Positions 47,271 to 59,599 are shown, counted from the first letter of the stretch. The stretch is 64,000 nucleotides of DNA from Gnetum montanum (GCA_015680685.1 MNCI01010871.1:850518-914517), one strand, 5' to 3'. Program-made: numbers and translations. Notes: a model not told the origin generated them from the letters alone.

Positions 47271-47334
47271 GAATCATCTTCAAAGTCCACTATATTTTTT
47301 ATATATTTATATAAACATATATTTTATTATTATG

Positions 47335-47485
47335 GTATTACCACCCTACTGCGACTCTGATGATGATGATACCGGCCCCAGACCATCTGATCTTTATGGA
47401 AAGTTCACTTGAAAAATTGAGAATTTTTTCAGAAATAAGCAACACGAAAGTCAGGAGTAATGCATTTGAATTTGGTGGTTATAAA
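47335..47485 (+). pseudogene. Captured MATH-domain start in the 3' LTR of D
   Basis: VLPPYCDSDDDDTGPRPSDL then YGKFT, stop, KIENFF, and in the next frame KVRSNAFEFGGYKW. Better kept than the 5' copy and the main evidence for the MUSE13/14-like MATH assignment. Confidence 0.78.
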
Positions 47486-49443
47486 TGGATGGAACCATGT
47501 CGTGCCTCCACTCACTTAATGTGGAAAATTGTACCATCAATGAAGCACCTGGATGGAAGGAGAAAGTGTGCAGTCTCTACCAATTTGAATGGTACTCGTT
47601 TGGCGGATAGGCATTGCAAGAGATGATGGATGATTTCAAAAACTGTACATACAACATGGCAGAAAAGGTTACAACAACCGTAGTTTTTTATGCAACACAC
47701 GGAAAAATTACCAAACACAGTAGCAACCAATGCCAACGCATTCGTCATCGTCATTACCAATCCATCAAGTGCAGCTACAGAGACACGAAGACAAATCAAG
47801 ACAGGTGCACAACTGAATTAGCGAAACTGAAGATTATTTAGCCAATGAATCGAGGTTATGGCTTATTGTGAAAGAAAGTACAAAACCCGAACGCGCGAAA
47901 TCAAAATAACAAAATAAAATTTCAATTTCGTATTGTTTGGTGGCTAAAAATAATTATGTCCAACAAAAATAAAATGATAATTGTATGGAGCGCTTATTGT
48001 AATTGGACTAAGGTTAAATAGATTAAAAATATAGAGATCTTGGCTTTATTTCCTAAACTTATTGAAAGAAATATTTGTAAAATTTGTAAAGACACATGCC
48101 AATGTTAGCATGATTTTCTCCTAACTTCATGTATAAGTTATAACTTCCTAACTTGTTGGGCAAGTTATAACTTCCTTACTTGGGAGAGAAGTTACCCAAG
48201 ATATTTTGTAATATCTAACTACCTTTTGGACCCTATAAACGGGCTTCAAGGATAGGAAGGAAAAAAAATGCTTGGGGTCTTAGAAGAGCATTGGAAAAGA
48301 AGACATTGTGAAAGATTGCTTGTAAGGTGATTTATTAAAGATAACATTTCAACCTCTTTGTCATAGTCCTGTGAGTTATGCTTATTATTTTTTATTTTGT
48401 TTAAATTGTTTAGCTAGTGGTTTAGATAGTATCATGCTTGGAAAGTAATTTTGGGATTTTTAGATTGCTCTTATTGTTCTTGTTGCATGATAGAAAATTT
48501 CTATTAAAAGTTTTTCATAGAAGAGCTTGTGTTTGAAAGCCTTAAGAGAATTTTAGTAGTGAATTTTATTATTGTGCAATGTATAAGAACGGCTATTGAG
48601 ATTATTGTAAGAGAGCCTCTGCATGTAGTGAAGCTGTTGAATGATTCAATAGTCAAGAGGGTTTAGAAAATCTTTGGTATTTTGATAGGACCAGAATAGC
48701 TTCTTTTATCTTTAAAGTAAATCTCCATGGTATTTCAATCAAAAATTGTCAAGTATTTTGAAGGTTCTATTAAATGCAATTGTTGACATCCATCATCTAG
48801 CCAAAATAGAGTCTCGTATGTGATAGTTTACACAGCAATTTTTTGGATGGCATAGTAGGATTATCTTGATGAAATTGCTTATTTGAGCCTTGGAAGTTTG
48901 AACAATTCATAGTTATTGAATTTGGGATAGCTTTATTGCGAAGTGTTTACTCGTATCATTTTACCTTGTTCAAACATTTGAGATATTTACACAAATCTGC
49001 TTTCTTTTTTTCTTCTTTCTATTTCCATTGAATCTCTCTCTATTTCTAATTTTCCTGTGGAACTATCTCTTTCTCTGGGGAAAATTAAAAGTAGATTTGC
49101 AAAGTTGTGCTCAAAAGTTTCTGCAAAACTTTATTTGTTACAAGTAGGTATTATAAGGAACGCATAGACTAGGAAATTGAACAAAATAGGAACTCTCAAC
49201 AACTCACAGTAGTTCAAAAAGTTGGCTAAATATCTTTAAGATAAGTCATTTATACTATTACACAACCCAATCTTTTCATTATTCATAACAACACACCACA
49301 ACAACACATAGACATATTCACATTAACTACTGAGTCTATTTGGAGGTATCTGGGCCTTGGTGTTGCTAGAGACTAGAAAGCACCTAAATCCTGTTCGAGG
49401 ACACTCATTGGCAATTGCGTCCCAAATGGTCACTAACAAAATG

Positions 49444-50658
49444 CAATAATAATAGGAGATAATGTAAAAAAATGCAATTAGAAAAATGCATCGCTTTGAA
49501 GCTATGACCTCGCTCTGTCAAGATGGATACAATCGATTACATAACACTGAAAAGTGCAGAGATCCCAAGAGTAACCAAGACATGTAGAGCAAGAGGGTTG
49601 TGAGCTTGACCATAGACTCCAATGTTAACAATGTGAAGTTCTACCAAGGTGGTAGAAAAGAATAGACCGAAATGCCAACTGAGAATGCTAACTATTTACA
49701 ATGTCAAAATAGAAAGCTCACAATGCTAGAGAGAGCCAGAGAGAGAGAGAGAGATCCAAAGCTAAAAGAGTCCAACCGAAAGAGAGTTTAAGTGTCGCTC
49801 ATTCGAGTATTTATAGGACCAAGGGCACGCGAGAGATGCGATTTGAATGCCATGTGCCTCGGGCCTATGCTGACTTGTCTATGTTGCACATGCCTACATG
49901 ATGGTTGTGCAAACCTGCCATGCTGTAATTACAAGCCTTTCATTTCATAATTACACTATTAGAGCAATGGTGCAATTAGGTGAGGTGCATTGATGTAACA
50001 TAACGGCTTGCCACGTCTTGTTATGCTTTGTAGCATAGCATGCTGGTGTAGCATACCATCTTGTTACACATCTGTTTGCGTGTGTAGGAAGCCTTTGAAG
50101 CGTGCTGTCTATTTGATGTGTGTTTTCTATGCTATGATATGCTATGTAGTGTAGCATAGCGACCATCCTTAGTCACAAAAAAGATGTCGTTAACCTGAAA
50201 AATTCATCTTTTGCATTGCGAAACTCGTGAACTTGCTGATCTCGCCCTTTGAGTTGCCTCCTATCAACTTCTGTAGAATTGCTACGCCTCACTACACCAT
50301 GTAGCTAAGCATAGCGTAGCAAAAAACATGACCTGATGTCGGCCAAGTTCTCCACTTTCTGATGGAAGGAGACATTGCCAAAGGACTTGAAGTCGGGTGA
50401 ACGGACTAGTTGTCCAACTTTTGCTATGTAATGCTACGTTGCGTAGCATAGTGTAGCAATGTGTTTCCGCAAATGTCTTCTAGAGTTTGCTACACTACAT
50501 GGCATGGCATAGTGTAGCAGGAATTCTTGACTTAGAAAACTTGTTGAAGTAGATAGTCTAGGAATGAAAGCATCCATCTCCTGAAGAACTATTGTAATGT
50601 TGTGCATATTGCAAAGACCTAGTGAAGCAAGAATGTCTTCAAATTTTTGGGTGTTTCA
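49444..50658 (-). repeat. 5' LTR of element B, outer part
   Basis: Continues from 36164; aligns with 19805-21016 and ends GTGTTTCA. Hairpin-rich like the other copy. Bases 50659-50663 (CCCTG) are the right target duplication of B. Confidence 0.88.
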
Positions 50659-50663
50659 CCCTG

Positions 50664-51648
50664 GGCGGGGACTCCTGAGCACTCACATCATCCCAAATCC
50701 TAGCCTCCTCAATGCCAACCCCTTTAGTCTACTACTATCAGAACCACTACTAGCCTTCCTGGTTTGGACGTCACATGCTTCAGCAATAATGCTCCCTACT
50801 TCAGTAATGTTTAAAGCAAGTGGGATTCTGCTCTTACCTCATTTCATGGTTACATTTTTCTAGTTTTCTTTCTGTTGTGTTTGCAAGATACAGGCTGAGA
50901 TGATGTCAGTTAGAGATGCGTTTCACCAGGAGGACAGGACACTACATTGTTCCAAGATGACTATTCTGACTAGCTTGGCTACTTAGGAGTGCACATCCTA
51001 CCCTCCCTCTTAACCTTCTTCACCTCATTTCTTACACCTGTAGTTTCCCATTTCACATCTCATTTACAACCTTGCCCAATGCATATAAAGCCCTCCCAAA
51101 TGCTCAACCATAAATTCCATGACACACGTAATGCGGCTCACTGCATGGGAAGCACCTGTACGCAGGTCAAAGCCCCACATGGACGTAACACAACTCATCT
51201 CAGGGAGGAAACACCTGTCTTGCAACAATAAGGTTGTTTGCAAGTGAACATGGTTAAACAACAGAAAAAAAGTGCAAAAGTGTAAAAGAGTAAAAGAGCT
51301 CAAAAAAAGAAAGAGTTGTGCCCAAAACAAATGGCACATCAGCTGTTTCACAATGACCATCTCTAAGCATTTAGACAAGAGGTTAGAAGCTAGCAAAAGA
51401 AAGATGCCCATGTGCACCAACTCCTTCACAAGCACTTCGACAAGGGACAACACTATGTTACATATTTTCCTTTCCTGAACCTATCCCCTCAAATCCATCC
51501 TTTCCCCCTTTCCCTACATGACTACCCTGATACTCCCAAGCACAGAAAAGCAACATCTGAGTGACCATTGGAGAGAAATTTGGTGTCTTGTCCTTCATGG
51601 TGTTTCATATTCTTTATTGAAGTCTCTTGGGCAGATCCTCTAGACATT
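50664..51648 (+). other. 3' non-coding part of element A, right of element B
   Basis: Aligns in places to the reverse strand of 21033-21700 in B (CATGACACACGTAATGCGGC). No gene seen. An 88-codon frame at 50597-50860 spans the insertion junction of B and is fortuitous. Confidence 0.65.
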
Positions 51649-51664
51649 GACAAAGAGGGGTCAA
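51649..51664 (+). other. Polypurine tract of element A
   Basis: GACAAAGAGGGGTCAA, next to the TG at 51665. Confidence 0.7.
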
Positions 51665-53507
51665 TGAAACACCATAAAATTTTAGGATCCTCATGCTTCA
51701 ACAAAGTCTTGGAATTTGGGCAAGGATTTTTACAAGTACAACATCATGATGCGCCGATAGAATAGGGTAGGCACTAAGGATAGATTGTATAGTCTAGCAA
51801 GTTTTCTATCTGCAAGGCTGATAGGCCTGCTGGACTCTCTAGCCTTCCCAATCGGATAATTGACCCAGTTGGCAGTCTACCCAAGGACCATGCTAGGAGT
51901 TGTTGAAAGTGTTTAGGATGAGCAAAATAGTTTGGCAAGATTTCTAACATAGAAATCTGCTATGCTATGCTACACTACGTAGCCTAGCAAGCCTCAAAGA
52001 GATCAATCAAGCATCCAAGATGTAAGTTGATGACAAGTTGGTCTTCCAAAGTAGTTTCCCATGTTACAACCATCAAACAAGCTTGCTCCACCAACACAGG
52101 GTGCTATGCTATGTTATGCTATGCAGCGTAGTAGAGCGTAATAGGGACAAAGTGCACAAAGGCCCCCCTTTTCCAAGTGACTCCAACAAGAAGATTGTAC
52201 TTGGCAATGCTTCAGCCTCTAAAACTGGTTGTCCCACTTAGCCCTTAGGCCTTGAGCAAGGTTTCTTGGTAGAAAATGACAAATTGAACAAGGAAGCATG
52301 ATACACTAGCTGTTATGTTGTGCTATGCTACATAGTGTAGCATAGCATAGCAACGATGCAAAAATGATAGAAATGTTCCAAAGATGAATTCAACAAGTCT
52401 GAAAGCTTTCTGGCATGGAGGAAAAAGGTTGTAGTTGTTTGCCTAACCAAGACTTACACAAATGCTCTCGACTCCTACACAAGTTCTCTGTCAAGACTAG
52501 TGGCTACCCTATGTTACGCTACATAGCATAGCACAGCGTAACAAGCAGTTACTTATGCTATGCCAATGTGCTAAATAGCGTGGGTAGTGCAACACTAGCA
52601 TGAAGGTATCAAGACGTCTTTGGTTAGCTCTATAACCTGTTGACAATGATTATTCTCACCTTGATATCAATTTGGTAGACAAAATCAGCAAGTTTTCTTC
52701 ATTTTGCATACCCCTGGTCAATCCTCAAAATTTGTTCCTATGCTTGAACCTGCTTTCAAGAGTAGGGAAGATGTAGTCCTCGAGCATAGGCTCCATTTTC
52801 TTGCATTTTAGGCACACTAGATTTTGTCACATGCAGTTTCAGTAGTATGGTTACAGCGTAACAAAGCTCACCTCCAAGATCGCACACCTACATAGTACAA
52901 CCATGTTTGCAACTTGTGGGGCCCAAGACAAGTGGCATCCAGACCACGTTTTTCTCCTACTCCTAGCCCTATAAATACCCTAGCAAAAAATGCTTGAAGG
53001 GTTGGTTGGGGGTAGTGATTACATTTAAGTTGGCTTTTCTAGAGCATAGTTGGCAATTTTTAGCACTTTGGTTAACTTTGAGTTTGCTGGTTGGCTCTAC
53101 AATTTAGAGATCTGCAACCATACTGCTCTGTGTAAGTCATGCCTCTTCTGTGTTGGGTGTTCTATTGTACACCTTTCAACAAAGCAAAGGATCAAACCCA
53201 CGACCTTAGGGAAAGTGCACTTTCTCACCCAAGTCTGTTTTGCTATTTTCTTACTATCATCATTGTTTTGCACTATTTTCATTGCTTTACATTTATTGAT
53301 TGTTGATTTACTTCGTGCGCCTTGCTTCTGAAACAAGCGTTTATGAAAGGTTAAGATACACTGATTAAGTCCCTGTTTGATTGACCAGACCGTTTAGGGC
53401 ACATTGCTTCCGTTTCTCTCTAGCATGGCCCTTGCACAGATCCAAGGTTAAACTATTCACCGGGCAACCTCTTGGTGTTCCAGCCATCGATGTTTTCGAT
53501 TGCAACA
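51665..53507 (+). repeat. 3' LTR of element A
   Basis: 1843 bp, ends TTGCAACA before TTTAT. Aligns with 3191-5012 throughout, with many single-base differences, so A is the oldest of the three nested insertions, as nesting also requires. Contains GCTATGCTAC hairpins at 51958-51985, 52104-52135 and 52495-52540. Confidence 0.88.
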
Positions 53508-54010
53508 TTTATCAAGATAGATAGGAATTAATTTGAAAATTAAATGATCATACTTTTCCATAAAAAAATATACATACTTGTATGAGAATATAAGTAGAAG
53601 AAGATAGATACATGTAAATAAAAATATAAAATGATAAAAGGGTGAAAAGATGAATGTATATTAAAATGTTTTGATGGTAATAGTTTTAAAAGAAAGGGAA
53701 AATTGATTATAGTCTTCTTGTGAGTAATAAGAAGGTTACTCGAAAATGACTAGTTAATGAAAATAGTGCTTGGATCATCTTTTTGTCCCTATCAATGATG
53801 ATAAGAATATGGAATATTCTTTTGTGCCTTGTGAAACTTCTGCAATTGTAGAATTTTGTAATGTAGATATTCAAAAGGATATGAGTGACTCAATCATATA
53901 GACAACAAATAGATTTTTAGATTGCATTTGATATTGAAATGTGTATGAAGTGAAGGAAAGGACTACTAGAATATTTGATACTTTTGGATGTGATTTCCTT
54001 ATCTACCAGC
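53508..54010. other. AT-rich host DNA after element A
   Basis: First 130 bases continue the 170 bp repeat of 2985-3190. The rest has coding-like text in one frame (CFVPCETSAIVEFCNVDIQK) that I cannot assign; possibly an old element fragment. Confidence 0.45.
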
Positions 54011-54208
54011 TAAACAAACTCCACAGCAACCATTTGTCCTGAGAGTCCCTCATCGGACATCTGCCTCTACACTACCTGTAAGCAAAATCACACCACCATC
54101 GTACACATTAACACCACTAGCATTGTTCGTCATCAGGGGGCTGAGTCATTCAATTGTCCCTGCCCCACATAAGACAACACCACAACCTTCTCGTCCAAAG
54201 AAATGAGG
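54011..54208 (+). pseudogene. Fragment of a gag tail from a fourth A/B-type element
   Basis: PQQPFVLRVPHRTSAS and LALFVIRGLSHSIVPAPHKT match PQQPFMVRVPQRSATAS and LALFIISGLTHLIAPALHKT of gag B (32880-32660, - strand). Open for about 60 codons on the + strand. It stops where the LTR of C begins, so C inserted into an older, already truncated relative on the + strand. Confidence 0.7.
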
Positions 54209-55920
54209 TGTAATGACCAAAAACGTCGATGGCTGGAAAACACCGAGGGGTTGATGAGTGCAACAGTTTCGACCCCGTACCCACGGGAGGGTCGTGCTGG
54301 GTGTGTGTGCAGATACAGAGTGCCCTGAACAGTCTGGTCAATTAGATAGGGACTTCATTAAAGTCTATATAGCCTTTTGCAACATATATTTTTGAAACAA
54401 GAGTGGAAATGTAGAGTAATGCTTGAAAGTAAATAAAGCAAAAGAAGAAAATAGTGTAAAAATGCAAAAGTAAGTAGGAAAAAATGTGAAATACGATTAG
54501 AAAAATGCACCACTCCAAAGCTACAAGCTTGCTCTATCAATGTGGATATGGTTAGATGCACAGCATGGTGGAGTGGAGAGATCCCAAGAGTAACTCGGAC
54601 GTGTAGAGCAAAACAGGTTATGCGCTTGGGTGCGGCCTTAGACGTTGACAATGCAGGGAATTCTACCAAGGTGGTAGAAAGGGGGACAGGACAAAATGTC
54701 AAATAAAGATGCTAATTGTTTGCAGTATCAAATAGAAAGCTTACAATGCTCAGTGCTACCATGTGCTAGGAAGAGAACTTGAGTGCCAGAAAGAGGAAAA
54801 TTCGAAGACTCCGGAAAATCTTCAAACTTTTCAAATGCTGCTTGTTGGAAAAATTTGAACCCTTTGAATGTTGTTCTTTGGAAAATTCCCAATAGCCAAA
54901 GATAGTCCTCTCCTTTGAGCACTGCTCATTGGGGTATTTATAGGGCTAAAGGGCATGTGAAAGGGGTGGTTTGGATGCCACGTGCCCCAGGCCCACGTTG
55001 ACTTACTGGTGCCACACATGCCATGTATGACCATTAGACCAACAAGACCGTTGTAATGTGAGCCTACTATGCAATAACTGTGAGCCTGCCACACCATAAT
55101 TACACAATCAGCATCTAGAGAGGTGTGCCAATGGTCCAATTAGGTGAAGTTCATTGATGTCGCACAACCACCTGCATGCATCGCTGTGCTTTGTAGCGTA
55201 ACATACTTGGCGTAGCGTAGCACCTTGTCGTGCATTTCGCTACATGTGTGTTGCATGCTTGCTATGCTATGCTATGCTAAGTAGCGTAACGTAGCATAGC
55301 AACTGGCCTTAGTCACGAAAGCTTTTTCAATTTGAAAACTTTGATTCCGTGAGACTTGCAAACTTGTTGATTCTACCCTTTGAGCTACCTTCTGTCTCTT
55401 TCGCAGGATTGCTACACCTTGCTATGCCATGTAGCTTAGCATAGCGTAGAAGAAAACATGGTCTACCACTTCCTAACGGAAAGGGACTTTAATGAAGAAC
55501 TTAAAATTACATGTGGGGACTGGCTGTGAAGTTGTTTCCATGCTATGCTACATCACGTGGCGTAGCGTAGCGTAGCGCTCCATTCTACAATCATGTTATG
55601 AAGCTTGCTACGCTACATAGCGATGCATAGCATAGCGTAGCAGACTTCATGATTTAGAAAACTTGCTAAACCATTTCTTGCATCCAGAATGTTGCTACCA
55701 ACTCCGTGCACCGTTTCTGAGCAAATTGTCAACTCAGTAAGCTACTTAGGTGGATAGGCAGGATGACCTGTAGAGCCTTTTTTCACCTAAAGTAGAAAAT
55801 TTTCTGAATTGGCCAGCCTGAACTTAGAATGTTCTCCTCCTAAAGAACTTCCATGGTGCTATGTGAATTGCAAGGCCTAGTGAAGAAAAAATGACCCCAC
55901 ATTTTTTTGGGGATGTTTCA
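54209..55920 (-). repeat. 3' LTR of element C
   Basis: TGTAATGACC to GATGTTTCA in + order, 1712 bp. Similar to the LTR of B but about 250 bp longer and clearly diverged. Hairpin motifs at 55190-55235, 55261-55300, 55548-55590 and 55604-55645 are the densest in the window. Confidence 0.82.
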
Positions 55921-55936
55921 TTGGCCCCTCTTTATT
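55921..55936 (-). other. Polypurine tract of element C
   Basis: On the - strand AATAAAGAGGGGCCAA before the LTR TG. Confidence 0.65.
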
Positions 55937-56934
55937 GACATCTAGATAACAGGCCTGATAGACATTGGCAAAGAATATGAAACACCACAGCAGGCAAAAT
56001 GCTAAGGTTGTCGCTTGGTGAGTGTTGATACATTGCTTGGTAGCACTTGAGAGTATTGCATTGGTTTTGCAGAGGTTAAGGTAGAGAGCAAAGATTATGT
56101 TTAGCATAGTCCCTCGTCAGAGTGCTCTGAGGGGCTCGTTTGCATTTTCATCTTTGGCTGGCGCTGTTCTTCAACCTCTTGTAGGATAGGTCTTTCCTTC
56201 TTAGGATGAATTTCATTACATCCATGAAGGGTTTTTACCTTCCTACAAATGCTTTCTATATGACGAGTTGCGTTATGCACGTCATGGAGTTTGCACTTTG
56301 AAGTAGCTAGGCTAGCCGAGGTACTCGCTTCACGACACTATAGCATTTGCTACTGTTGTGAGATGTGCCCACAGGGGCAAAGGTCTTGCTGGCTGCTAGC
56401 ATTGTTGCAACTCTTGGGCACTATCACTGGTGGACAATGTCCAAACTAGGAAGGCCAACAGCATCCTTGGCAGCACTGGTGTGGAGAAGTTGGCCTCGAA
56501 GGCGCTAGGAGTTGTTGTGGGTGTGAATGCTTTGGAATCCCTACCAGGGGCTTGCATTCCAGTTTCAACTATGGGGTTAGCTGCCACATAGCTAGCGTTG
56601 TGTGAGCCCGGGCATTGGTAGGGAGTTGGAGTAACAATATTGTGGCTGGGCCACAATACTGCTAGAACTCCAGATGCAAGATCTAACCCAAGAACCACCG
56701 TCAGGGTGATGAGCCACAGCGACGGTAGGTTCGGAGGACCAGTGTGATGCCATGCGACATCTTCAAAGGATCAGCATGATGCCAAGGATGGCGGCACCAT
56801 ATATGTTCCAGACCACATTCTCAGTGCATTGTGAACTACGTTCCAAAGCTACAACATCCCACCCATGCATCGGCATCGCGCCCACTCGTTCGATGTATAT
56901 CTGGTGCTGTTGCATGCTAGGGATGTGATGCAAA
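55937..56934 (-). other. 3' non-coding part of element C
   Basis: Aligns with 21033-22080 of B. No conserved reading frame. Confidence 0.6.
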
Positions 56935-57330
56935 ACTAGATTAAGGTCTTGGTAGACCATGTGCTGGTTAAGGTCCCAGCAGACCTCTGTGCTGGCTTAA
57001 GGTCCCACTAGACCGTACATGCTAGTTTATCGTCGTAGCCGACGTGCAAAGCCATTTTATAGTCATAACGGACTAACAGTGCCAGTTTTACATCGTAGCG
57101 GATGGTTGCCACCAGTTTAACGTCATGGTAGACGCTGCTCGATGCCATTAGTTTATCGTCATTACTGACGCTACTTAGTGTGATTGCCAGTTTATCGTCA
57201 TAATGAACGATTGCCACCAGTTTAACGTCATGGCGGATGCTGCTCGATGCCATTAGTTTATCATCATTGTAGATGCTTCTTGGTGCGATTGTTAGTTTAT
57301 CGTCATAGCAGATGATGCTCACTGCCGTTG
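56935..57330 (-). repeat. Short tandem array after integrase, element C
   Basis: About nine units of 40-60 bp with TAGTTTATCGTCATTA or CAGTTTAACGTCATGG text; a 104-codon open frame is the repeat translated (YDDKL, HDVKLVA). Confidence 0.82.
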
Positions 57331-57334
57331 TGCT

Positions 57335-58400
57335 TCAGACGTAGTACAGCTTGAGATATGAGTGATTCACTGGGTTGGCAAACTCATTGTCATCCATGTC
57401 TACCAGCTTGAAGGCTCCATTTCCAAAGGCCTTAGTGACCATGTAAGGACCTTCCCAGTTGGCTGAGAATTTGCTCATGTGCTCACGGATGGCCTTGAGG
57501 ATGAGGTCTCCCTCCTACACTAGCTATTGATGTAGGTCTGCATGGTGCTTCTGCTGCTACTTTCTTTGGTAGTGCTCAATGCATCTCAGCATCTACACGT
57601 CGTCCTCCTCCACTAAGTCAAGGTCGATAGTTCATGACTCAAGAGGGCTTTGTAATGACATCCGCGAGGATCATCCAGAGTGATGGTACTTGCAACTCAA
57701 GAGGCAATACAGCTTCAGATCCATAAACAAGACTGTAAGGGATCTTACTTATTTCAGTTCTACACATCATTCTGTAGGCCCAGAGGACGTAGAGGATTTG
57801 CTCATGCCATCGCCTCTTGCTATTGTTAAGGATCCATTTTAGCAAGTTGATGATGGACTTATTTGTAGCCTCTGCCTACCTGTTCGCCTGCAGATAGTAA
57901 GGGGAAGAAAATGATTGTTTAATGTCTAGATTTCTATAGGTTCAGGTTTCCATACTGCTAAACTATGGCCCATTGTCAGTCACAATAGTCATTGGAAGCC
58001 CAAACCTTGTTATGATGTTGTCGAGGATGAAATGGAAAATTTGTTGAGACATTGTCTTCCTTAGGGGAATGGCTTTCACCCACTTGGTAAAATACTCAGT
58101 GGCAGTGAGAATGAAGCTATGCCCCGTGGAGGACTTAGGTGTGATAGGCCCTATGAGGTCTAATCCCCCTCATTGGAAGGGCCATGTGATTTGCGTTGGG
58201 TGTAAGTCTGTAGGCTAGACGTGAATGAGATTTGCATATCCTTGGCATGTGTCACACATCTTGACTTTTAACAGGTAGTCACATTTTATGTGGGGCTAGT
58301 AGTACCCTAGGCATCTGATTTTGGCAGCCATAGCCCTGGGTGCTATGTGTCCACCGCAAAATCCCTCATGTATCTCATTAACTACCTTCTACACTTGCTC
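57335..58400 (-). pseudogene. Integrase of element C
   Basis: Zinc part (HEGFCGGHIAPRAM-like at 58390-58330, CDTCQGYAN), core with FTKWVKAIPLRK and VTDNGP near 57970, then WHEQILYVLWAYRM and LVYGSEAVLPLELQVPS (57845-57639, 68 codons open) and C-terminal end at TGA 57335. Stops in between. Confidence 0.82.
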
Positions 58401-58559
58401 GTCACTTACGCATGCTAGCAATATCCCACCATAGGAGAGTTGGCACAGGGCATCATTTCCCATGAGCACGTATTGCCAGGCATGCTTACGGATTGCATCT
58501 CTCTGGGTAGATGTTAATCCACCTGGGCGTTCGCCATGCTGTAGACAAGTTTTAACGTT

Positions 58560-59500
58560 GGCATCTCATTCCTGGGTATCCGCAGCATTGACAAATGCCA
58601 CATGTTCCACCAAAGTGATAGGCTGTGTGTATTCTATAATCGAGGTTGGCAGGTTTTCTAGGGAATATGATGGAATTTTTAATGCAAGGGTAGCTAGAGC
58701 GTCTGCTATGGTGTTTTCATTACATGGCACATGTTGCACATCTATGGTTGCAAATTGCTTAAGCAAGATTTTTGCTAGGTTGCAGTAGGGTTGCAGGTGC
58801 GTAGCCTTGCAGGCGTAGACCTCAGTGATTTGATTCACGACTAGTTATGAATCTCCCTAGACTACCAGGTATTGTATGCGCAGCGCTTGGGTAGTTAAGA
58901 GGCCTCTAAGTAGCCCCTCGTATTCTGTCATGTTGTTGGTGCAAGGGAATGCAAATCGATAAGCGGATGGATGAATTTCCCCAGAGGGGAATGCTACCTC
59001 CTTGCACGGTTGAGGCATCACCAAAATGTATCATGGATTCAAAATGCGAGGGGATGATGTTGACATTGCTAACATCCTCATTTGAGAATTCAGGGTCTAT
59101 GGTTGCCTGGTTGTTGATTGGCGAGGACATGAGTTGGGTCGCTATGGCTTGACCCTTTATTGATGATTGACTTACATAGCGTAAATCAAACCCCGCAGTT
59201 ATTACCTTCCATCAGGCTATTCTGCAACTTTTGTATAAGTTGTTATTACTAGCCCAGAGTATATTGCTCTTGAAAATGATGTTGGTTGTACTGTAGAATA
59301 GGTAATGCCACCACTTATTCAGTGCGAACACTAAGGCTAGGCAATTCCTCTCCACTTCATTGTACTTCTCCTCGTGTACTATTAGCGCATGACTCAGATA
59401 GTACACTAGTATCTCAGAACCTTTGTCTCATTTCTGACATAGCAGTGCCGGGACAGATGCATCGAAGGTGGTGAGGTAGATAAAGAAGGGTGTATCCCTT
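58560..59500 (-). pseudogene. RNase H pair of element C
   Basis: 59406-59212 is gypsy-type (YYLSHALIVHEEKYNEVERN, LNKWWHYLFYS). 59060-58566 is archaeal-type (FESMIHFGDAST; ACKATHLQPYCNLAKILLKQ; NENTIADALATLALK). The middle of the second domain is out of frame. Confidence 0.78.
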
Positions 59501-59599
59501 TGTGGCGGATGCATAGTTGGGAGGTGTGAAAGTTCCTTCTTTAGGTCATCGAAGGCTTGTTGACACTAGGTTGTCCATTTGAAGTTAACCCCTTTCTTC

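Larger units (their letters stand above)
36165..49438 (+). mobile_element. Element D: Ty3/gypsy retrotransposon with 3.5 kb LTRs carrying host gene fragments
   Basis: Begins TGTTGGCACA, ends CACTAACA, flanked by AAATG at 36160-36164 and 49439-49443 within the LTR of B. Order: 5' LTR (truncated), gag, protease, RNase H, reverse transcriptase, degenerate second RNase H, integrase, extra 3' open frame, polypurine tract, 3' LTR. About 13.3 kb. LTR copies differ at about 17 positions in the first 265 by my count, mostly transitions, so the insertion is not recent. Confidence 0.92.
45909..49438 (+). repeat. 3' LTR of element D, complete
   Basis: 3530 bp, TGTTGGCACA to CACTAACA. Contains the same captured RRP45 and MATH pieces as the 5' LTR and a TATA box at 48234-48240. 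The last 195 bases (49244-49438) have no partner at the 5' end. Confidence 0.9.
19558..50658 (-). mobile_element. Element B: Tat-like Ty3/gypsy retrotransposon, inserted in A and split by D
   Basis: LTRs at 19558-21016 and at 35917-36164 plus 49444-50658. Flanks CCCTA and CCCTG are a 5 bp target duplication with one change. Read on the - strand: LTR (right), primer site, gag, protease, array, antisense cassette (+ strand), array, reverse transcriptase, RNase H pair, integrase, array, 3' non-coding, polypurine tract, LTR (left). Without D it is about 17.8 kb. It is better kept than A but still has stops in gag, protease and pol. Confidence 0.9.
3191..53507 (+). mobile_element. Element A: Tat-like Ty3/gypsy LTR retrotransposon, split by element B
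   Basis: LTRs at 3191-5012 and 51665-53507, target duplication TTTAT at 3186-3190 and 53508-53512, primer site at 5020-5038, polypurine tract ending at 51664. Order on + strand: LTR, gag, protease, repeat array, antisense cassette (- strand), repeat array, reverse transcriptase, RNase H, archaeal-type RNase H, integrase, repeat array, 3' non-coding, LTR. Element B sits in the 3' non-coding part. Without B the element is about 19.2 kb. All coding parts carry stops and frameshifts, so it is not autonomous. Confidence 0.9.

Noticed and set aside
57008-57322. 104-codon frame rich in YDDKL
   Set aside because: Translation of the integrase-side tandem array; unit number and frame differ in A and B.
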